Shown here: one piece after another, positions 1-9,300 of the stretch
Position numbering within the stretch: the first letter of the stretch is position 1
Layout: every line of letters starts with the position of its first letter
Assembly: GCA_013416445.1 (NCBI GenBank)
Contig: JACCER010000007.1
Location: 62,001-126,000, forward strand
DNA length: 64,000 nt
Direction of reading: 5' to 3'
Origin: Alcaligenaceae bacterium
Lineage (GTDB): Bacteria > Pseudomonadota > Gammaproteobacteria > Burkholderiales > Burkholderiaceae_B
Notes under the pieces: model-generated
Databases searched by the model: none
Told to the model about the DNA's origin: nothing
The model's input: the letters and a program-made list of their open reading frames with translations, nothing else
Made by a program: the position numbers and the translations under genes

Positions 1-1838
1 GGCTGATCGGACACCATCCAATACCGTTTTCCGGTGTGCGCGCCGCTCGGAACAGAGCCGACTTTTACATAAAAACGAGGAATGCGAACCATCGCTTGAG
101 CGTCAACCGTCTGCGTCACGATGCCCGCGTAAGCCGGATGGTTGTTAAACGTCGAGGCGTCTGTCGTGACATTCTCGAAATGCTCGTTCACACGCTGCCA
201 CGTGCCTGCGCCGCCGCCAGTAGCTGTTTGAACGATGCCCAGGATCTGCGCAAACTGTTGCTTGGTCGTAAACGAGATGTCGCTCGACCACTCTGACCAC
301 CCGTGCGTCACTCCTTTGTGCCGAACGCGCATTACATACTGCGTTTGGCTGGCCGCCAGGATTCCAATCGGAACGGTGTAGGAGGTCTTTGCTGCAGCAT
401 CCTCGCCCGAGTCATGCAGGGGCGATACCCAGGCGGATGCGGCAAAGCGAATCTGCCACTGGCTGACTGCGTGCGTATCTGGATCACCCGTGACGGCAAA
501 TGCCGTCGATTGCAAAGTGGGTTGCTCGGGGATCTCAACCTGGCCATTTGTGGGCGTTGTAACGCCGGGCGTCTGCACGTAGGCAAAACTAACTTTTGTG
601 GTAAAGCTGATCACGACAGACCAATTGGATTGCAGGCCGGCCACATCGCGAACGCGTGCTCGCACGTAATATGTCGTACTTTCGGCTAGTACACCAGCGG
701 GCATCGGGTAGGTCATTGCTGCAGCTTCGCCCGAATCGTGCAGCGTGCTTGCAAAGGTCGGGCTTGTGCTGATCTGGAACTGCGCCGTCGCAAAGGCATT
801 TGTGGCGGGGCTGCTATAGCCGCTGGCTGTCAATGTAGGGCGCTCGGTTGTATCAATCGCTCCGTCGAGAGGGTTGGCGATTCCGGGCGCATCTGGGCGC
901 ATGAGTGGATTGACGTACCCGCCCATTTCAGTACTGCTGCCCAATGCCACAATATGGCGAATCACCATGTCTTCGCCGTCAACGACGGCGCGCAGGTAGC
1001 CGTCCCCGCGCATCGGAACCACGTACTCGTAGTCCGCAAAGCCCTCAGGCACACCTGTTGTGCCGCCGCCGGAGCGACGCACAGACCACGGACGCTCGGT
1101 CCATGGAGCGGTATGCCCATCACGGAAATAAAGTCGGACCTCGCCAGCGGACAGGGTTCGACGAATAACGATAGCGCGGGACGTACGATCGTCGCCCAGG
1201 TTTACGGCTCGAGACACCCATTGGCCGCCCACAGCCGCGTCAACCCCGCCCTGAGCGCGAACGACCATAGTCGAGCCGGTAAGCACCGCACCGGCGCCCC
1301 AGGCGCGCGACAGATTCTCTGCCAGGCGTAGACGGTTTTCGGAGTGGATGGCGGTTACACGAACCAGCACGGACTCAACTCCGTCGAAAAGAATGTAATC
1401 CTCGCCAACATTAATGTCGGCGGTGCTTTCAACGTCTATGGAGTCATCGCCAAAAATGCCTGCAATGATATCGACGCCCTGGTGGTTGCGCAGCTCATAG
1501 CCAGTGGCAAACATCTCAAATGAAATGCGGCGCCCGCGATAAAGCCAGTCGAGATTGACCGCATGTTGAATCGACGTGGGGGATGCCAGGCCGTTCAGGG
1601 TGCCGGAAATGCCGCCAATCTGCTCGACAATGGCGTTGATCGCCTCACCCATGCTTGACTCGCCCGCGCGGGCGGCGGCCACCTCTTGCTCAACGGCGGT
1701 TTGGCGGCCATCCAGGTTGTCAAAGTTCTCGTCGATCTGCTGATACCGAGTATTCCACAAGTCTGGCACGGCATCTGGGAACGTCTCTGGGATGCGCTGA
1801 ATGGTTTCGTGAGGCAGGGCTGCGATGGGGTCTGTCAT
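1..1838 (-). CDS. Phage tail fibre / FN3-containing tail protein, 3' truncated by window edge
   Basis: An open minus-strand frame starts at the ATG at 1838 (MTDPIAALPHETIQRIP) and runs off the left edge without a stop, so at least 612 residues are seen. The N-terminal part is a helical, fibre-like segment. Further on, two fibronectin-III-like modules follow each other, each containing a LHDSGE motif, a YxxRxRxxxxxxxxSxWS segment and an SFTTK end (about positions 260-830). The visible C-terminal part (IPRFYVKVGSVPSG) resembles the distal part of phage tail fibre proteins. It is the last gene of the P2-type tail module, where host-recognition fibres are expected. Tail fibre is a position-plus-domain inference; the receptor is unknown. 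Confidence 0.75.
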   Translation of the reverse strand, partial: MTDPIAALPHETIQRIPETFPDAVPDLWNTRYQQIDENFDNLDGRQTAVEQEVAAARAGESSMGEAINAIVEQIGGISGTLNGLASPTSIQHAVNLDWLYRGRRISFEMFATGYELRNHQGVDIIAGIFGDDSIDVESTADINVGEDYILFDGVESVLVRVTAIHSENRLRLAENLSRAWGAGAVLTGSTMVVRAQGGVDAAVGGQWVSRAVNLGDDRTSRAIVIRRTLSAGEVRLYFRDGHTAPWTERPWSVRRSGGGTTGVPEGFADYEYVVPMRGDGYLRAVVDGEDMVIRHIVALGSSTEMGGYVNPLMRPDAPGIANPLDGAIDTTERPTLTASGYSSPATNAFATAQFQISTSPTFASTLHDSGEAAAMTYPMPAGVLAESTTYYVRARVRDVAGLQSNWSVVISFTTKVSFAYVQTPGVTTPTNGQVEIPEQPTLQSTAFAVTGDPDTHAVSQWQIRFAASAWVSPLHDSGEDAAAKTSYTVPIGILAASQTQYVMRVRHKGVTHGWSEWSSDISFTTKQQFAQILGIVQTATGGGAGTWQRVNEHFENVTTDASTFNNHPAYAGIVTQTVDAQAMVRIPRFYVKVGSVPSGAHTGKRYWMVSDQ

Positions 1839-1850
1839 GTAATCACCTGA

Positions 1851-2231
1851 TTAAAAAAGAGGTTCGATGAACACCTGGTAAAGCTCATCCGAGTCCCTTA
1901 CCTTCGGTGCAAATTTCTTAAACGCTACAACCTGTCCTGCGGCGTCCAGCAGGGCCGCCTCGGATACGTGCTTTCCTATAAGCTCGCCCGGTTCTAGCCT
2001 GCCCTCGCATTCGAGTGTGTAGGGGCCGGTGCGAGTGATGGAGTTCAACGGCTTGCGGATCAGCTCGTTTTGCAGGCCGGAGGCGTCAGGGTCGGCAAGT
2101 TTTGGGGTTCCATCCGGGTTGTGCCCACCATCTCCAAATGCCATAAATCCAAACGGAGAAAGCGGGCTGCCTCCACCGTGAAAATCAGCCAGCCTGGCTC
2201 GATATTCGTTAGCGATAACGGTTGATGCCAT
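1851..2231 (-). CDS. Small phage tail protein between gpI and the fibre
   Basis: 126 residues, starting MASTVIANEY, lying 3 bp after gpI and 12 bp before the fibre gene. The central GFMAFGDGGHNPDG stretch and the ending with KKFAPKVRDSDELYQ recall the N-terminal attachment domain of phage tail-collar fibre proteins. The gene sits where P2-like phages carry gene H (fibre), so it may be a separate baseplate-attachment piece for the fibre. I do not recognise a named family with certainty. Confidence 0.6.
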   Translation of the reverse strand: MASTVIANEYRARLADFHGGGSPLSPFGFMAFGDGGHNPDGTPKLADPDASGLQNELIRKPLNSITRTGPYTLECEGRLEPGELIGKHVSEAALLDAAGQVVAFKKFAPKVRDSDELYQVFIEPLF

Positions 2232-2234
2232 GTG

Positions 2235-3374
2235 TTAAATCCTCGTAGACACAATGCGCGATTCCGGCCGCGCGGGGCCGCCGACCTGCCAAGAGCCGTC
2301 CAGCTTCAGACGACCGGCATGGGCAGGATCGGGGATTGTTTGCGCGGGGGTGTGGATCTTGAATTGACCTAGGCGCGGCGCAACAGACATAGGATGCGAT
2401 GGCAGTCTGGTGTTTCCGTCCAGGCGCCATGTTCCGTCCAGGCGTGTTTCAACACCGATTCTCCATGAGCCGTCCAGGCGGCGCGCCTCTCGGCCCAGCC
2501 TGATTGGTGCGGGCGTTGTAATCGTGCGAGTGATCGTCAGGCGCTGACGTGGGCGCATATCGACGCTGAACCGCTTCACAAGCGTGGCGCGCGTAGCGAT
2601 CCGATAGGAGCGCAGCTTTGGTCCAGGAACATGCCCAAGGAGCTTGCCCACCTGCGTCGACCCGTCCAGCGCCCATGTTCCGTCCAGGCGAGCGTATCGG
2701 CCACTGCGGCCCAGCTTCCATACGTACTCGGGGTGGCTAGTAACAACCAGCTGGCCCCAGATAGGAATAAACACGCGCTTTTGCATCACGAAACGCGATT
2801 GCACGCCAACCGTGATGTGAAAATAGAACCGCAGCCAATACACAAAGAGCGGCCAAGATCGTTGCGGCTTCCACTCATTAATAAGTGCGCGCAGCTTGGA
2901 TAAAATGGCCGGGTTGTTCACGTCGGCCAGGTTTAGCCGAACAATAAACTGCGCCCAATGCTGAATTTGCGGAATCCCAGTCACCAGCGCCAGCGGTTTA
3001 ATCTGAACGCTGCCGTCCAGCGCCCATGTGCCATCGAGTCGGGCTGGGTTGTGCACGGCATAAATTGCGCGCTGCTCTTGCTGGTCGATCAGGTCAATAT
3101 CCAGCCCAAGCGTGGCAAGGGCGCGTTTCAGCGCCCACGGAGTACCCTTTTTGCGGTGCAGGTGCACGGACATGCGGATAGCGTCGCGCTTTTGATCGTC
3201 TGTGGCCGCATCATCCCAGTTGTCAACGTGCATCGCCCAGGCCAGCCAAGGTAACAGCGAGGCAGGGCATGTGTCAGGATTCCAGAGGTCGGCGATAGGC
3301 ACGGGCAGGTCCCGTGACCCGACAGACTCCAGCGCTCGTTCGATGGGGGAGGCGTTGTAGGGCAGCAAACTCAT
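2235..3374 (-). CDS. I: Phage tail protein I (P2 gpI family) with LDGTW repeats
   Basis: 379 residues from the ATG at 3374, which overlaps the gpJ stop (ATGA). Residues 1-180 match the P2 gpI baseplate family (MSLLPYNASPIERALE, then LPWLAWAMHVDNWD). Beyond the usual ~180-residue length comes an extension carrying a repeated LDG[TS]W motif near residues 112, 229, 299, 311 and 357, often followed by xLDG. gpI is a baseplate wedge component joining the baseplate to the fibres, so the extension may form a fibre-docking or adhesive surface. An upstream in-frame start at 3413 would overlap gpJ further and is less likely. Confidence 0.85.
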   Translation of the reverse strand: MSLLPYNASPIERALESVGSRDLPVPIADLWNPDTCPASLLPWLAWAMHVDNWDDAATDDQKRDAIRMSVHLHRKKGTPWALKRALATLGLDIDLIDQQEQRAIYAVHNPARLDGTWALDGSVQIKPLALVTGIPQIQHWAQFIVRLNLADVNNPAILSKLRALINEWKPQRSWPLFVYWLRFYFHITVGVQSRFVMQKRVFIPIWGQLVVTSHPEYVWKLGRSGRYARLDGTWALDGSTQVGKLLGHVPGPKLRSYRIATRATLVKRFSVDMRPRQRLTITRTITTPAPIRLGREARRLDGSWRIGVETRLDGTWRLDGNTRLPSHPMSVAPRLGQFKIHTPAQTIPDPAHAGRLKLDGSWQVGGPARPESRIVSTRI

Positions 3375-4258
3375 GCCGCGCCTCCCTTGGATGTCACTGT
3401 TATGCCCACGCATCGAGCCGCCTGATGGTTCGCGACAGAAATCAGCACATCCTCATCGGCGATTTCATTTTCGGGCGCGACTGGTGAAACAATATTCACG
3501 CGCAGCACGCCAGTACTGCGCAGGGCTTTTTTAAAGCCAGAGACTGTAATATCCATACCAATCATGAACTGTTCCTCGGCGTGCTCTCGAGCTGCTTTTG
3601 CTGCTGCTTCAATAGCGACAGAAGCTCCTACGCCAGAGGCCAGCTCAAGCAAGGCAACCAGTTCATAGGCAAGAACTTGCGCGGGCACGGCCATGACCGT
3701 GTCGCAAATCGGGCGCACATCATCAGCACTCGCTGCCGATAGCACGCTATCAAGCAGCGCCTGGGCCGGAGTGCCGTCTGGGTTTTCTTCCGATGGCTCG
3801 GCGAGCACAACAATCCTCACGGTGCCCGGCGCAGGACTGTCAACGAACGCATCACGCACGGCGGACGACGCGGTCATTGCGTAATATAGATACCCAAGTG
3901 TTGGCCCGGCCGACGAATAGCTCTCTAGCGAAAGCTGCTGGCGCTTGATTAGCCGATCGTCCTTCTCGCCATCTGCCCGCTCAACACCAAAAAGTGCTGT
4001 CAAATGCTCAAGGGTTGAGCCGCGTGAGAAAGCAAGCATCACAGAGCGGGCGGCCTCATTGATTCGCGCTCGTAACAGCAGTTCTCTATAAGCCACCACG
4101 GCCAGCACTTTTGTTACTGGCTCCGACTCCAGCGCGAGCGCATCGGCCAGCTCGGGCGCGATGGTGATAGCGTCGGCTTTCATCGTTGCGAAAATGACCT
4201 CAAAATTTAGAGGCTCAACGACGTCCGGCGGCGGGAGCGTGGAAAGATTAATGCTCAT
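3371..4258 (-). CDS. J: Baseplate assembly protein J (P2 gpJ family)
   Basis: 295 residues beginning MSINLSTLPPPDVVEPLNF, close to the P2 gpJ length (about 302). The N-terminal segment (VVEPLNFEVI...MKAD) and the internal AYRELLLRARINEAARSVML stretch are typical. gpJ forms the baseplate wedge of contractile tails. It overlaps gpW upstream and gpI downstream by ATGA, giving the conserved W-J-I order. The start at 4258 is set by the ATGA overlap. Confidence 0.92.
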   Translation of the reverse strand: MSINLSTLPPPDVVEPLNFEVIFATMKADAITIAPELADALALESEPVTKVLAVVAYRELLLRARINEAARSVMLAFSRGSTLEHLTALFGVERADGEKDDRLIKRQQLSLESYSSAGPTLGYLYYAMTASSAVRDAFVDSPAPGTVRIVVLAEPSEENPDGTPAQALLDSVLSAASADDVRPICDTVMAVPAQVLAYELVALLELASGVGASVAIEAAAKAAREHAEEQFMIGMDITVSGFKKALRSTGVLRVNIVSPVAPENEIADEDVLISVANHQAARCVGITVTSKGGAA

Positions 4259-4599
4259 CGCGTCACCTCTACTGTCATAGACAAAGACCCGGCGCCGCCG
4301 TTATATATGTAATTTCCGTGGACGGTAAGCTCGATACGGCCGACAGCCACGGTATCCACAACAGTACGAATCACCTGGAAGCGAGGCTCCCAGCGGCGAA
4401 GCGCCTCGGCGGTTGCTGCGTAGATCGCGGCGCGCGTTCGCTTATTCGTCGGTGCGTCCACTAAATCAAACAGCCGCGACCCGTACTCGCGCCGCATAAC
4501 GCGACTGCCAATCGGGGTCGTTAAAATGTCGCGTATCGACTGCTTGAGGTGCTCCAGGCCGTCGAGCGACTTACCGGTAAGTGCATTCATTCCGCTCAT
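4255..4599 (-). CDS. W: Baseplate assembly protein W (P2 gpW / T4 gp25-like)
   Basis: 114 residues, the usual size of the gpW/gp25 family. The TTPIGSRVMRREYGSRLFDLVD segment near residues 27-50 is the hallmark of this lysozyme-like baseplate component, which helps trigger sheath contraction. First gene of the W-J-I block, following gpD after a 44-bp gap. The start could also be the second Met (4590); neither has a strong ribosome-binding site. Confidence 0.92.
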   Translation of the reverse strand: MSGMNALTGKSLDGLEHLKQSIRDILTTPIGSRVMRREYGSRLFDLVDAPTNKRTRAAIYAATAEALRRWEPRFQVIRTVVDTVAVGRIELTVHGNYIYNGGAGSLSMTVEVTR

Positions 4600-4643
4600 A
4601 ACCGCATGTTGGGCTACCAGCGGTTGGCTTTCCTGCGGCGGGG

Positions 4644-5666
4644 TTATTCCCCAGGCTGGGTGCTGGCCTGGGCGCGCTCGTCGGACTCGGCGTCGATATC
4701 ATCGCGGCGCTGCGCCTCGATACTGCTTGTCAGTCCACCGCCATCAAAGCGGTGTGCGGCACGCACGATAATCCACTCGCCGTCAGCAATAGGGTCTGCC
4801 AGGCTGACAAGTATGGGCATTTCCGCGCACAGAACGGGGCGACCGCATACAGTAAGGGAGATGCTCGTACGCCCGCGCGAAAGCTGCCGCAGCTTAGACT
4901 CGGCGGCCGCCAGAGCGTCGGATTCGGATTTATGTGGATGGCGCACATACATGACCGGGTCGCCGCTTCCGGCATACACGTACGAGACTGCCGACCTGCG
5001 CTTATCGCGCCAATGCGCGCCAACACGTGCGTAGAATTGCCGTTCATGTATTGAGGCGCGCCAGTCTAAGGTGTCTCCAATGGAGATAGACGATGTCGGT
5101 AGCGGCTGTCCGTCCGCGTTGACCCCAACACCGCGCTCAACAAACAGCAAAAATCCGCCTGCGGGCTTCATCACGGCGCCATACTGCTCGGCCAGGCGCG
5201 TAAGGATGTTCATGTCGGACTCATAGGTCTGATCCAGGTGGTCAATGGTAATCGCCCTGTATTTCTCTGCCACCTTGGCTTGCATCCCATGCTCTGCCGC
5301 AATGGTCTCGACAATTTTCCCTAACGTGGTTTTTTCCCAATTCCGCTTTTTTTGATTCTTCAGGCTGGCTTTCATGTCCGCCGCTTTGCCTCGTAGCGAC
5401 AGCGTGCGTGGCATACCGGACGATTCAACCTCGTCGATGGTATACCGTCCCATATCGTAAAGTGTCTGGCCTTCGTATCCCATAGCCACCTGCAGCACCG
5501 CGCCAGTCTCTGGGATGGCTATCGCGCCATCGCGGTTGTCCAGCGCCAAATCAAACTGATCGGACGTGACGCCTGCCTCGTCGGTGACACTTAGCGACAG
5601 AAGCCGGTCGGCGATCTTATTGGTAATGTCGGTGCTGTCGTGCGTGATGCGAAACGTTGGCTTCAT
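4644..5666 (-). CDS. D: Late control / baseplate hub protein D (P2 gpD family)
   Basis: 340 residues from the ATG at 5666 (MKPTFRITHDSTDIT). An in-frame start at 5717 would overlap gpX and is less likely. The protein matches the P2 gpD (phage late control D) family, the tail hub protein equivalent to VgrG gp27: an early ITDKIADRLLSLSVTDE-like beta segment, then DEVESSGMPR and LRGKAADMK. It lies just after gpX (5-bp gap) as in P2-type U-X-D order. The C-terminal tail (DESDERAQAST) is acidic and probably disordered. Confidence 0.92.
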   Translation of the reverse strand: MKPTFRITHDSTDITNKIADRLLSLSVTDEAGVTSDQFDLALDNRDGAIAIPETGAVLQVAMGYEGQTLYDMGRYTIDEVESSGMPRTLSLRGKAADMKASLKNQKKRNWEKTTLGKIVETIAAEHGMQAKVAEKYRAITIDHLDQTYESDMNILTRLAEQYGAVMKPAGGFLLFVERGVGVNADGQPLPTSSISIGDTLDWRASIHERQFYARVGAHWRDKRRSAVSYVYAGSGDPVMYVRHPHKSESDALAAAESKLRQLSRGRTSISLTVCGRPVLCAEMPILVSLADPIADGEWIIVRAAHRFDGGGLTSSIEAQRRDDIDAESDERAQASTQPGE

Positions 5667-5670
5667 AAAA

Positions 5671-5877
5671 TCACCACAGGCGCACGGTTTTGATTTGCCC
5701 GGCGCTGGGTGGCGCATCGGGCAGTATCAATTTTCGGCCAGACGGCAGCTTCGGCGGTAGCGCAATGGCGTCCGGGTTTGCAGCCAAGATCATGTGCACC
5801 ATTTGCTCGTCGCCATAAATGCGATAGGCGATGGCGTCCAGGGTCTCGCCATCTCGGGTCAGGTAAGTGCGTGCCAT
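5671..5877 (-). CDS. X: Tail protein X (P2 gpX, LysM-like)
   Basis: 68 residues. It begins at the ATG at 5877, whose A is also the last base of the gpU stop (TAATG). It is a compact LysM-like protein: RDGETLDAIAYRIYGDE, then ILAANPDAIALP and a final LILPD, matching the gpX family (about 67 residues in P2). It is thought to act in the tail between tube and hub. Gene order U-X-D is conserved. Confidence 0.93.
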   Translation of the reverse strand: MARTYLTRDGETLDAIAYRIYGDEQMVHMILAANPDAIALPPKLPSGRKLILPDAPPSAGQIKTVRLW

Positions 5878-6698
5878 TAAATAGTCCATCCGTTATCGAT
5901 GCGGGCATCGCCGCCATTGGGTCCTAGTGGTCGGTCTGCGGCCGCCGCAACAGACTGAGTTACTGCAGCGATCAGATCAACATCGTCATCCTCGCCATAG
6001 ATGGATAATGTCATCGTAAAATTCACGTGCCGAGGCTGGCCCTTTATATCAAGCTCGGTTCCGGTCTCTTCGATCCCCTCCACGGCATACCGGCCATGCA
6101 TGACGCCGAAGTGATCGATTAGATTCATCGGTTCGCCCATAGCGGCCATTTTCCGCAGCAAGCTCAACGAGTCGGCGCCGCCCGTATAGTGGGGCAGCAG
6201 GTAGCCAGCCAGCTCTATGTTGGTGTCGCCGACACCTACAAACTGCCGGGCAGGTGCGCGTACTAGCCGCTCTTGCTTTGCCCATCGGTATTCATTTGAC
6301 TGCCTGATGCTTTGATGGGCAGCGGTGCCTACCATGAACGGAAACCACCCCAAAACCAGCAGCACCTCCCCAGCTGGTGACGGGTCACTGCCACCGCGCC
6401 CCTGCAGTGCCTGCATAAACATACCGACGCCTTGGTTGACCAAACCGCTTATCTGCCTGCCAGCCTCGCGCTGCAGCAGGCCCATGGCATCGTTACCAAC
6501 AGCCGACACAAGATCATCCAATCGACCGCTGCCAAGGGCCTTGCCTGCGGCAGTGAAGCCATAGCCTGATGCGATATCGCCCAGCGCGCTGGCCGCCTGA
6601 TTCGGGATGTTTTGCGCCAACTTGACCAGGCTGCTGCCTGTCAAGGCATCCGATGCTTTTTGTGCCAGTCCAGACACATCGATATCAAACCCCATCAT
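5877..6698 (-). CDS. U: Tail protein U (P2 gpU family) with N-terminal extension
   Basis: 273 residues from the ATG at 6698, sharing bases with the stop of the tape-measure gene (TGATG). The gpU domain occupies roughly residues 112-245 (EVLLVLGWFPFMVGTAAHQ ... GVMHGRYAVEGIEETGTEL ... NFTMTLSIYGEDD). P2 gpU is only about 160 residues; here an Ala/Gly-rich N-terminal part of about 110 residues is added. gpU caps or terminates the tail tube near the baseplate. The extension is unexplained. Confidence 0.88.
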   Translation of the reverse strand: MMGFDIDVSGLAQKASDALTGSSLVKLAQNIPNQAASALGDIASGYGFTAAGKALGSGRLDDLVSAVGNDAMGLLQREAGRQISGLVNQGVGMFMQALQGRGGSDPSPAGEVLLVLGWFPFMVGTAAHQSIRQSNEYRWAKQERLVRAPARQFVGVGDTNIELAGYLLPHYTGGADSLSLLRKMAAMGEPMNLIDHFGVMHGRYAVEGIEETGTELDIKGQPRHVNFTMTLSIYGEDDDVDLIAAVTQSVAAAADRPLGPNGGDARIDNGWTI

Positions 6699-9244
6699 CA
6701 CCAATCTCCCAGCGCAGCGCGGCTTGCGCTCTGATTCTGGCGGCGCACCAGATCCGCAACGCGCCGCGCCAGTGCTTCAGTGTCTTCGCCAGCAATCTGT
6801 GTGATATGAAACTCAAAATGTTGCGTGACGGTCGGCGGCACCATGGGCGCGGCCGGGCCTGCGCCGCCGGGCGACGAAACCATCGAACGCGCCGCCGATG
6901 ATGCGCTTGCGGTCAGGTCTGGCATGCTTAACGCCAGGGAAGGCTGGAACGCCATGCTTGCAGCCAGGCCAAGCCCGGCGGTTGCGCGACCCACAAGACC
7001 TGCCGTGCTGCCTATTCCCTGGGCAGCGCCCTGGCCGACCATCTCCCCAAGCAACAAAAACACACGCGATGGCGACTGGATGCCCAGCTTTTCCTTAAAC
7101 CAGCCGACCGTGTTATCGGCAATGCCTGTGATGGCGCCCTTGACCGCGCCGCCCATATTGGTAATGCCGCTAACCAGGCCATTGACGATCATGGAGCCGA
7201 GCTCGGTGAACTTGCCCGGCAGTTCAATGCCTAACGTTTTAAGGGCTGCGCTGATGCCCTTGTAGATCAATCCCATCGGCGACCAGTTGACCAGCAGTGC
7301 AGTGACGCCGCCGATGCCGCCCGAAAATGCGGTTTTAATGCCCTCCCAGGCGCCTATAAAAAATCCTGTAACGCCATCCCATGCAGCCATTGTGGTTTCT
7401 GTAACGCTGCTCCATAAACCGGAGAAATAGCTGGTTGCGCCATCCCATGCCCCTTTAACCGCCTGCCATGTCGAGTTGACTGCGCCGGTAACGCCAGCCC
7501 AGAACGCATCGAAATACGGGCCAATCTTGTCCCAATTCGCCCACACGACACCGGCCAGCAGTGCAATCGCCTTGATCGCCAGGCCCAGCGGGTTTGCTGT
7601 CACGGCCACGTTCATGGCAGTCCAGGCAACGCGAGCCAAGCCGATGCCATACGCCGCTGCTGAAAATGCCACCTTGCCCGCCAGTAGCGTGGCAAATGTC
7701 GAACCCAGCACGGCCACCAAGGTCTCGTTTTCAGCCATCCATTGCGACACGGGCGCAGCAATGGCAATCACCTGATTGGTGAGCTTGGTGAGCGGCGGCA
7801 GCAGCGGCACTATGGCTTTGTCGCGCAGTTCAGTAAGCGCCTCGCCCATCTCCCGCCACTTCTGTGTCGGGTCTTCGTTGCGGCGGCGGTCCGAATCGGC
7901 CTCTACGGTGCCTGTCGCAGCCTCAACCTCGGCCTTGATGCGTTTATATTCATCAACGTTCTGCAGCATAGGCGTGACAAACGCCTTGACCTGCATATCA
8001 TTGAACAGCTCGCCCATCTTGAACGCATCGCCGTTCGTGAGCTTTTGCACCATCTTAAGTGATTCTTCAATGGGATCTAATCCCTTTGCAGCCCAGCCCT
8101 TAAACTCATTTTCCAGGTCAACGCCAAACTTGGCGAAATTCTTCACGGTCAGCGGTGCCGTGAGCTTCGCCATGTAGTTCTTCATGTTGTTGGCGGCTTC
8201 GGATGGATCGGCAGCGCCCTTAAGAGCGATCTGCAGCGATGCGCCAAGGGTCGCGACGGCGTTTGTCCCTGTCAATCCGAGCTTGGCGGCGTCGGCGGTC
8301 ATGGCGGGAAAGTATTTCGCCATATCCTCCAGCTCGAACCGGCCTGCTTTGCCAGCGGCGGTCAGCATATCCATCGCCTTGATCGCTTCGCCGGGCGCCA
8401 CCTTCAGGTTGTCGAGCAACGAGAACACGGTGCGCGACACGTCCTCGACAGATGCGCCCGAGGCTGTGGCTGTCATGCCAATGGCCTCCATCGACGCCAC
8501 GGCGCGGTCGCTATCAAGGCCTGCCGCCACCAGCACCTGCATCCCGGAGGCCAGGTTGGCGCGGCTCTGGCCGGTTTTGCGCGACACCTCGGCTAAGACG
8601 TTGCCGATCTCCTTCATTTTCTCTTTCGGGATATCGGCCGTAATCCCAATATCTGTGAGCATCGCCTGCAGCTCGCCCGCCCCAGCAAAAGCAACCTTCA
8701 GGCCAGCGCCTATAGCCACCGCATCAAATAGACCCGCGCGGGCGGAACTGAGCTTCTGCTGCGCGCTGTCACGGGCCGCCATGGCGCGCTGCAGCGCCGT
8801 TTCCCGCTCACGTATGGTGTCCAAGGACTTGCCAAGGCGTCCAAGGCTTCCTGTCTGCTTATCCGCCGCTGCAGCAGCGTCCTTATGCGCTATCGCCGCG
8901 TCGCGCACTTTATCGCGTGCGCTCTCAACGCGCTTCGCCAGGGTGACTTGTTGGCGCTCAAGGTCTGCCGACCGTTTCTTCAGGGCTTCCAGCTCTTTAC
9001 CGCTGGTGCCGGTCAATCCGACCTTGACACCCTTCAGCTCGCGACTGACGGCGGCCAGCTTAGCGCGGCTCTTTTCCAGATCGGACTCGGCGCCCTGCAG
9101 GAACTTTAAGCGTGTGTCGCGGCGATTAATCGCCTCCAGGGCATCCCCGATCTTGGATAACTGCTTTGGAGCGGATGTGACCGCATTGTTAAACGAGCTG
9201 GATAGCGCCGCGCCAATGGTTACGCCGATATTCAAATTGCTCAT
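6698..9244 (-). CDS. T: Tail tape measure protein T
   Basis: 848 residues, a typical length for a P2-type tape measure protein that sets tail length. Residues about 30-180 are charged and coiled-coil-like. Residues about 190-470 form the TP901-type tape-measure core (LTDIGITADIPKEKMKEIGNVLAEVSRKTG begins it). Hydrophobic segments in the middle (around 515-600) are followed by Trp/Gly-rich repeats (WDGATSYFSGLWS). The start ATG at 9244 has AAGGGCAG upstream. It follows the E/E' chaperone gene as in P2. Confidence 0.95.
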   Translation of the reverse strand: MSNLNIGVTIGAALSSSFNNAVTSAPKQLSKIGDALEAINRRDTRLKFLQGAESDLEKSRAKLAAVSRELKGVKVGLTGTSGKELEALKKRSADLERQQVTLAKRVESARDKVRDAAIAHKDAAAAADKQTGSLGRLGKSLDTIRERETALQRAMAARDSAQQKLSSARAGLFDAVAIGAGLKVAFAGAGELQAMLTDIGITADIPKEKMKEIGNVLAEVSRKTGQSRANLASGMQVLVAAGLDSDRAVASMEAIGMTATASGASVEDVSRTVFSLLDNLKVAPGEAIKAMDMLTAAGKAGRFELEDMAKYFPAMTADAAKLGLTGTNAVATLGASLQIALKGAADPSEAANNMKNYMAKLTAPLTVKNFAKFGVDLENEFKGWAAKGLDPIEESLKMVQKLTNGDAFKMGELFNDMQVKAFVTPMLQNVDEYKRIKAEVEAATGTVEADSDRRRNEDPTQKWREMGEALTELRDKAIVPLLPPLTKLTNQVIAIAAPVSQWMAENETLVAVLGSTFATLLAGKVAFSAAAYGIGLARVAWTAMNVAVTANPLGLAIKAIALLAGVVWANWDKIGPYFDAFWAGVTGAVNSTWQAVKGAWDGATSYFSGLWSSVTETTMAAWDGVTGFFIGAWEGIKTAFSGGIGGVTALLVNWSPMGLIYKGISAALKTLGIELPGKFTELGSMIVNGLVSGITNMGGAVKGAITGIADNTVGWFKEKLGIQSPSRVFLLLGEMVGQGAAQGIGSTAGLVGRATAGLGLAASMAFQPSLALSMPDLTASASSAARSMVSSPGGAGPAAPMVPPTVTQHFEFHITQIAGEDTEALARRVADLVRRQNQSASRAALGDW

Positions 9245-9300
9245 GTAACTGCCCTTGTTCTATTTTTTTGCGCTGTGCATGACACTGAAGGGAAAAACCG

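Noticed and set aside
8184-9248. Plus-strand open frame of 354 codons opposite the tape-measure gene
   Set aside because: GC-rich antisense shadow of a well-supported gene; no ribosome-binding site, no protein-like domain.
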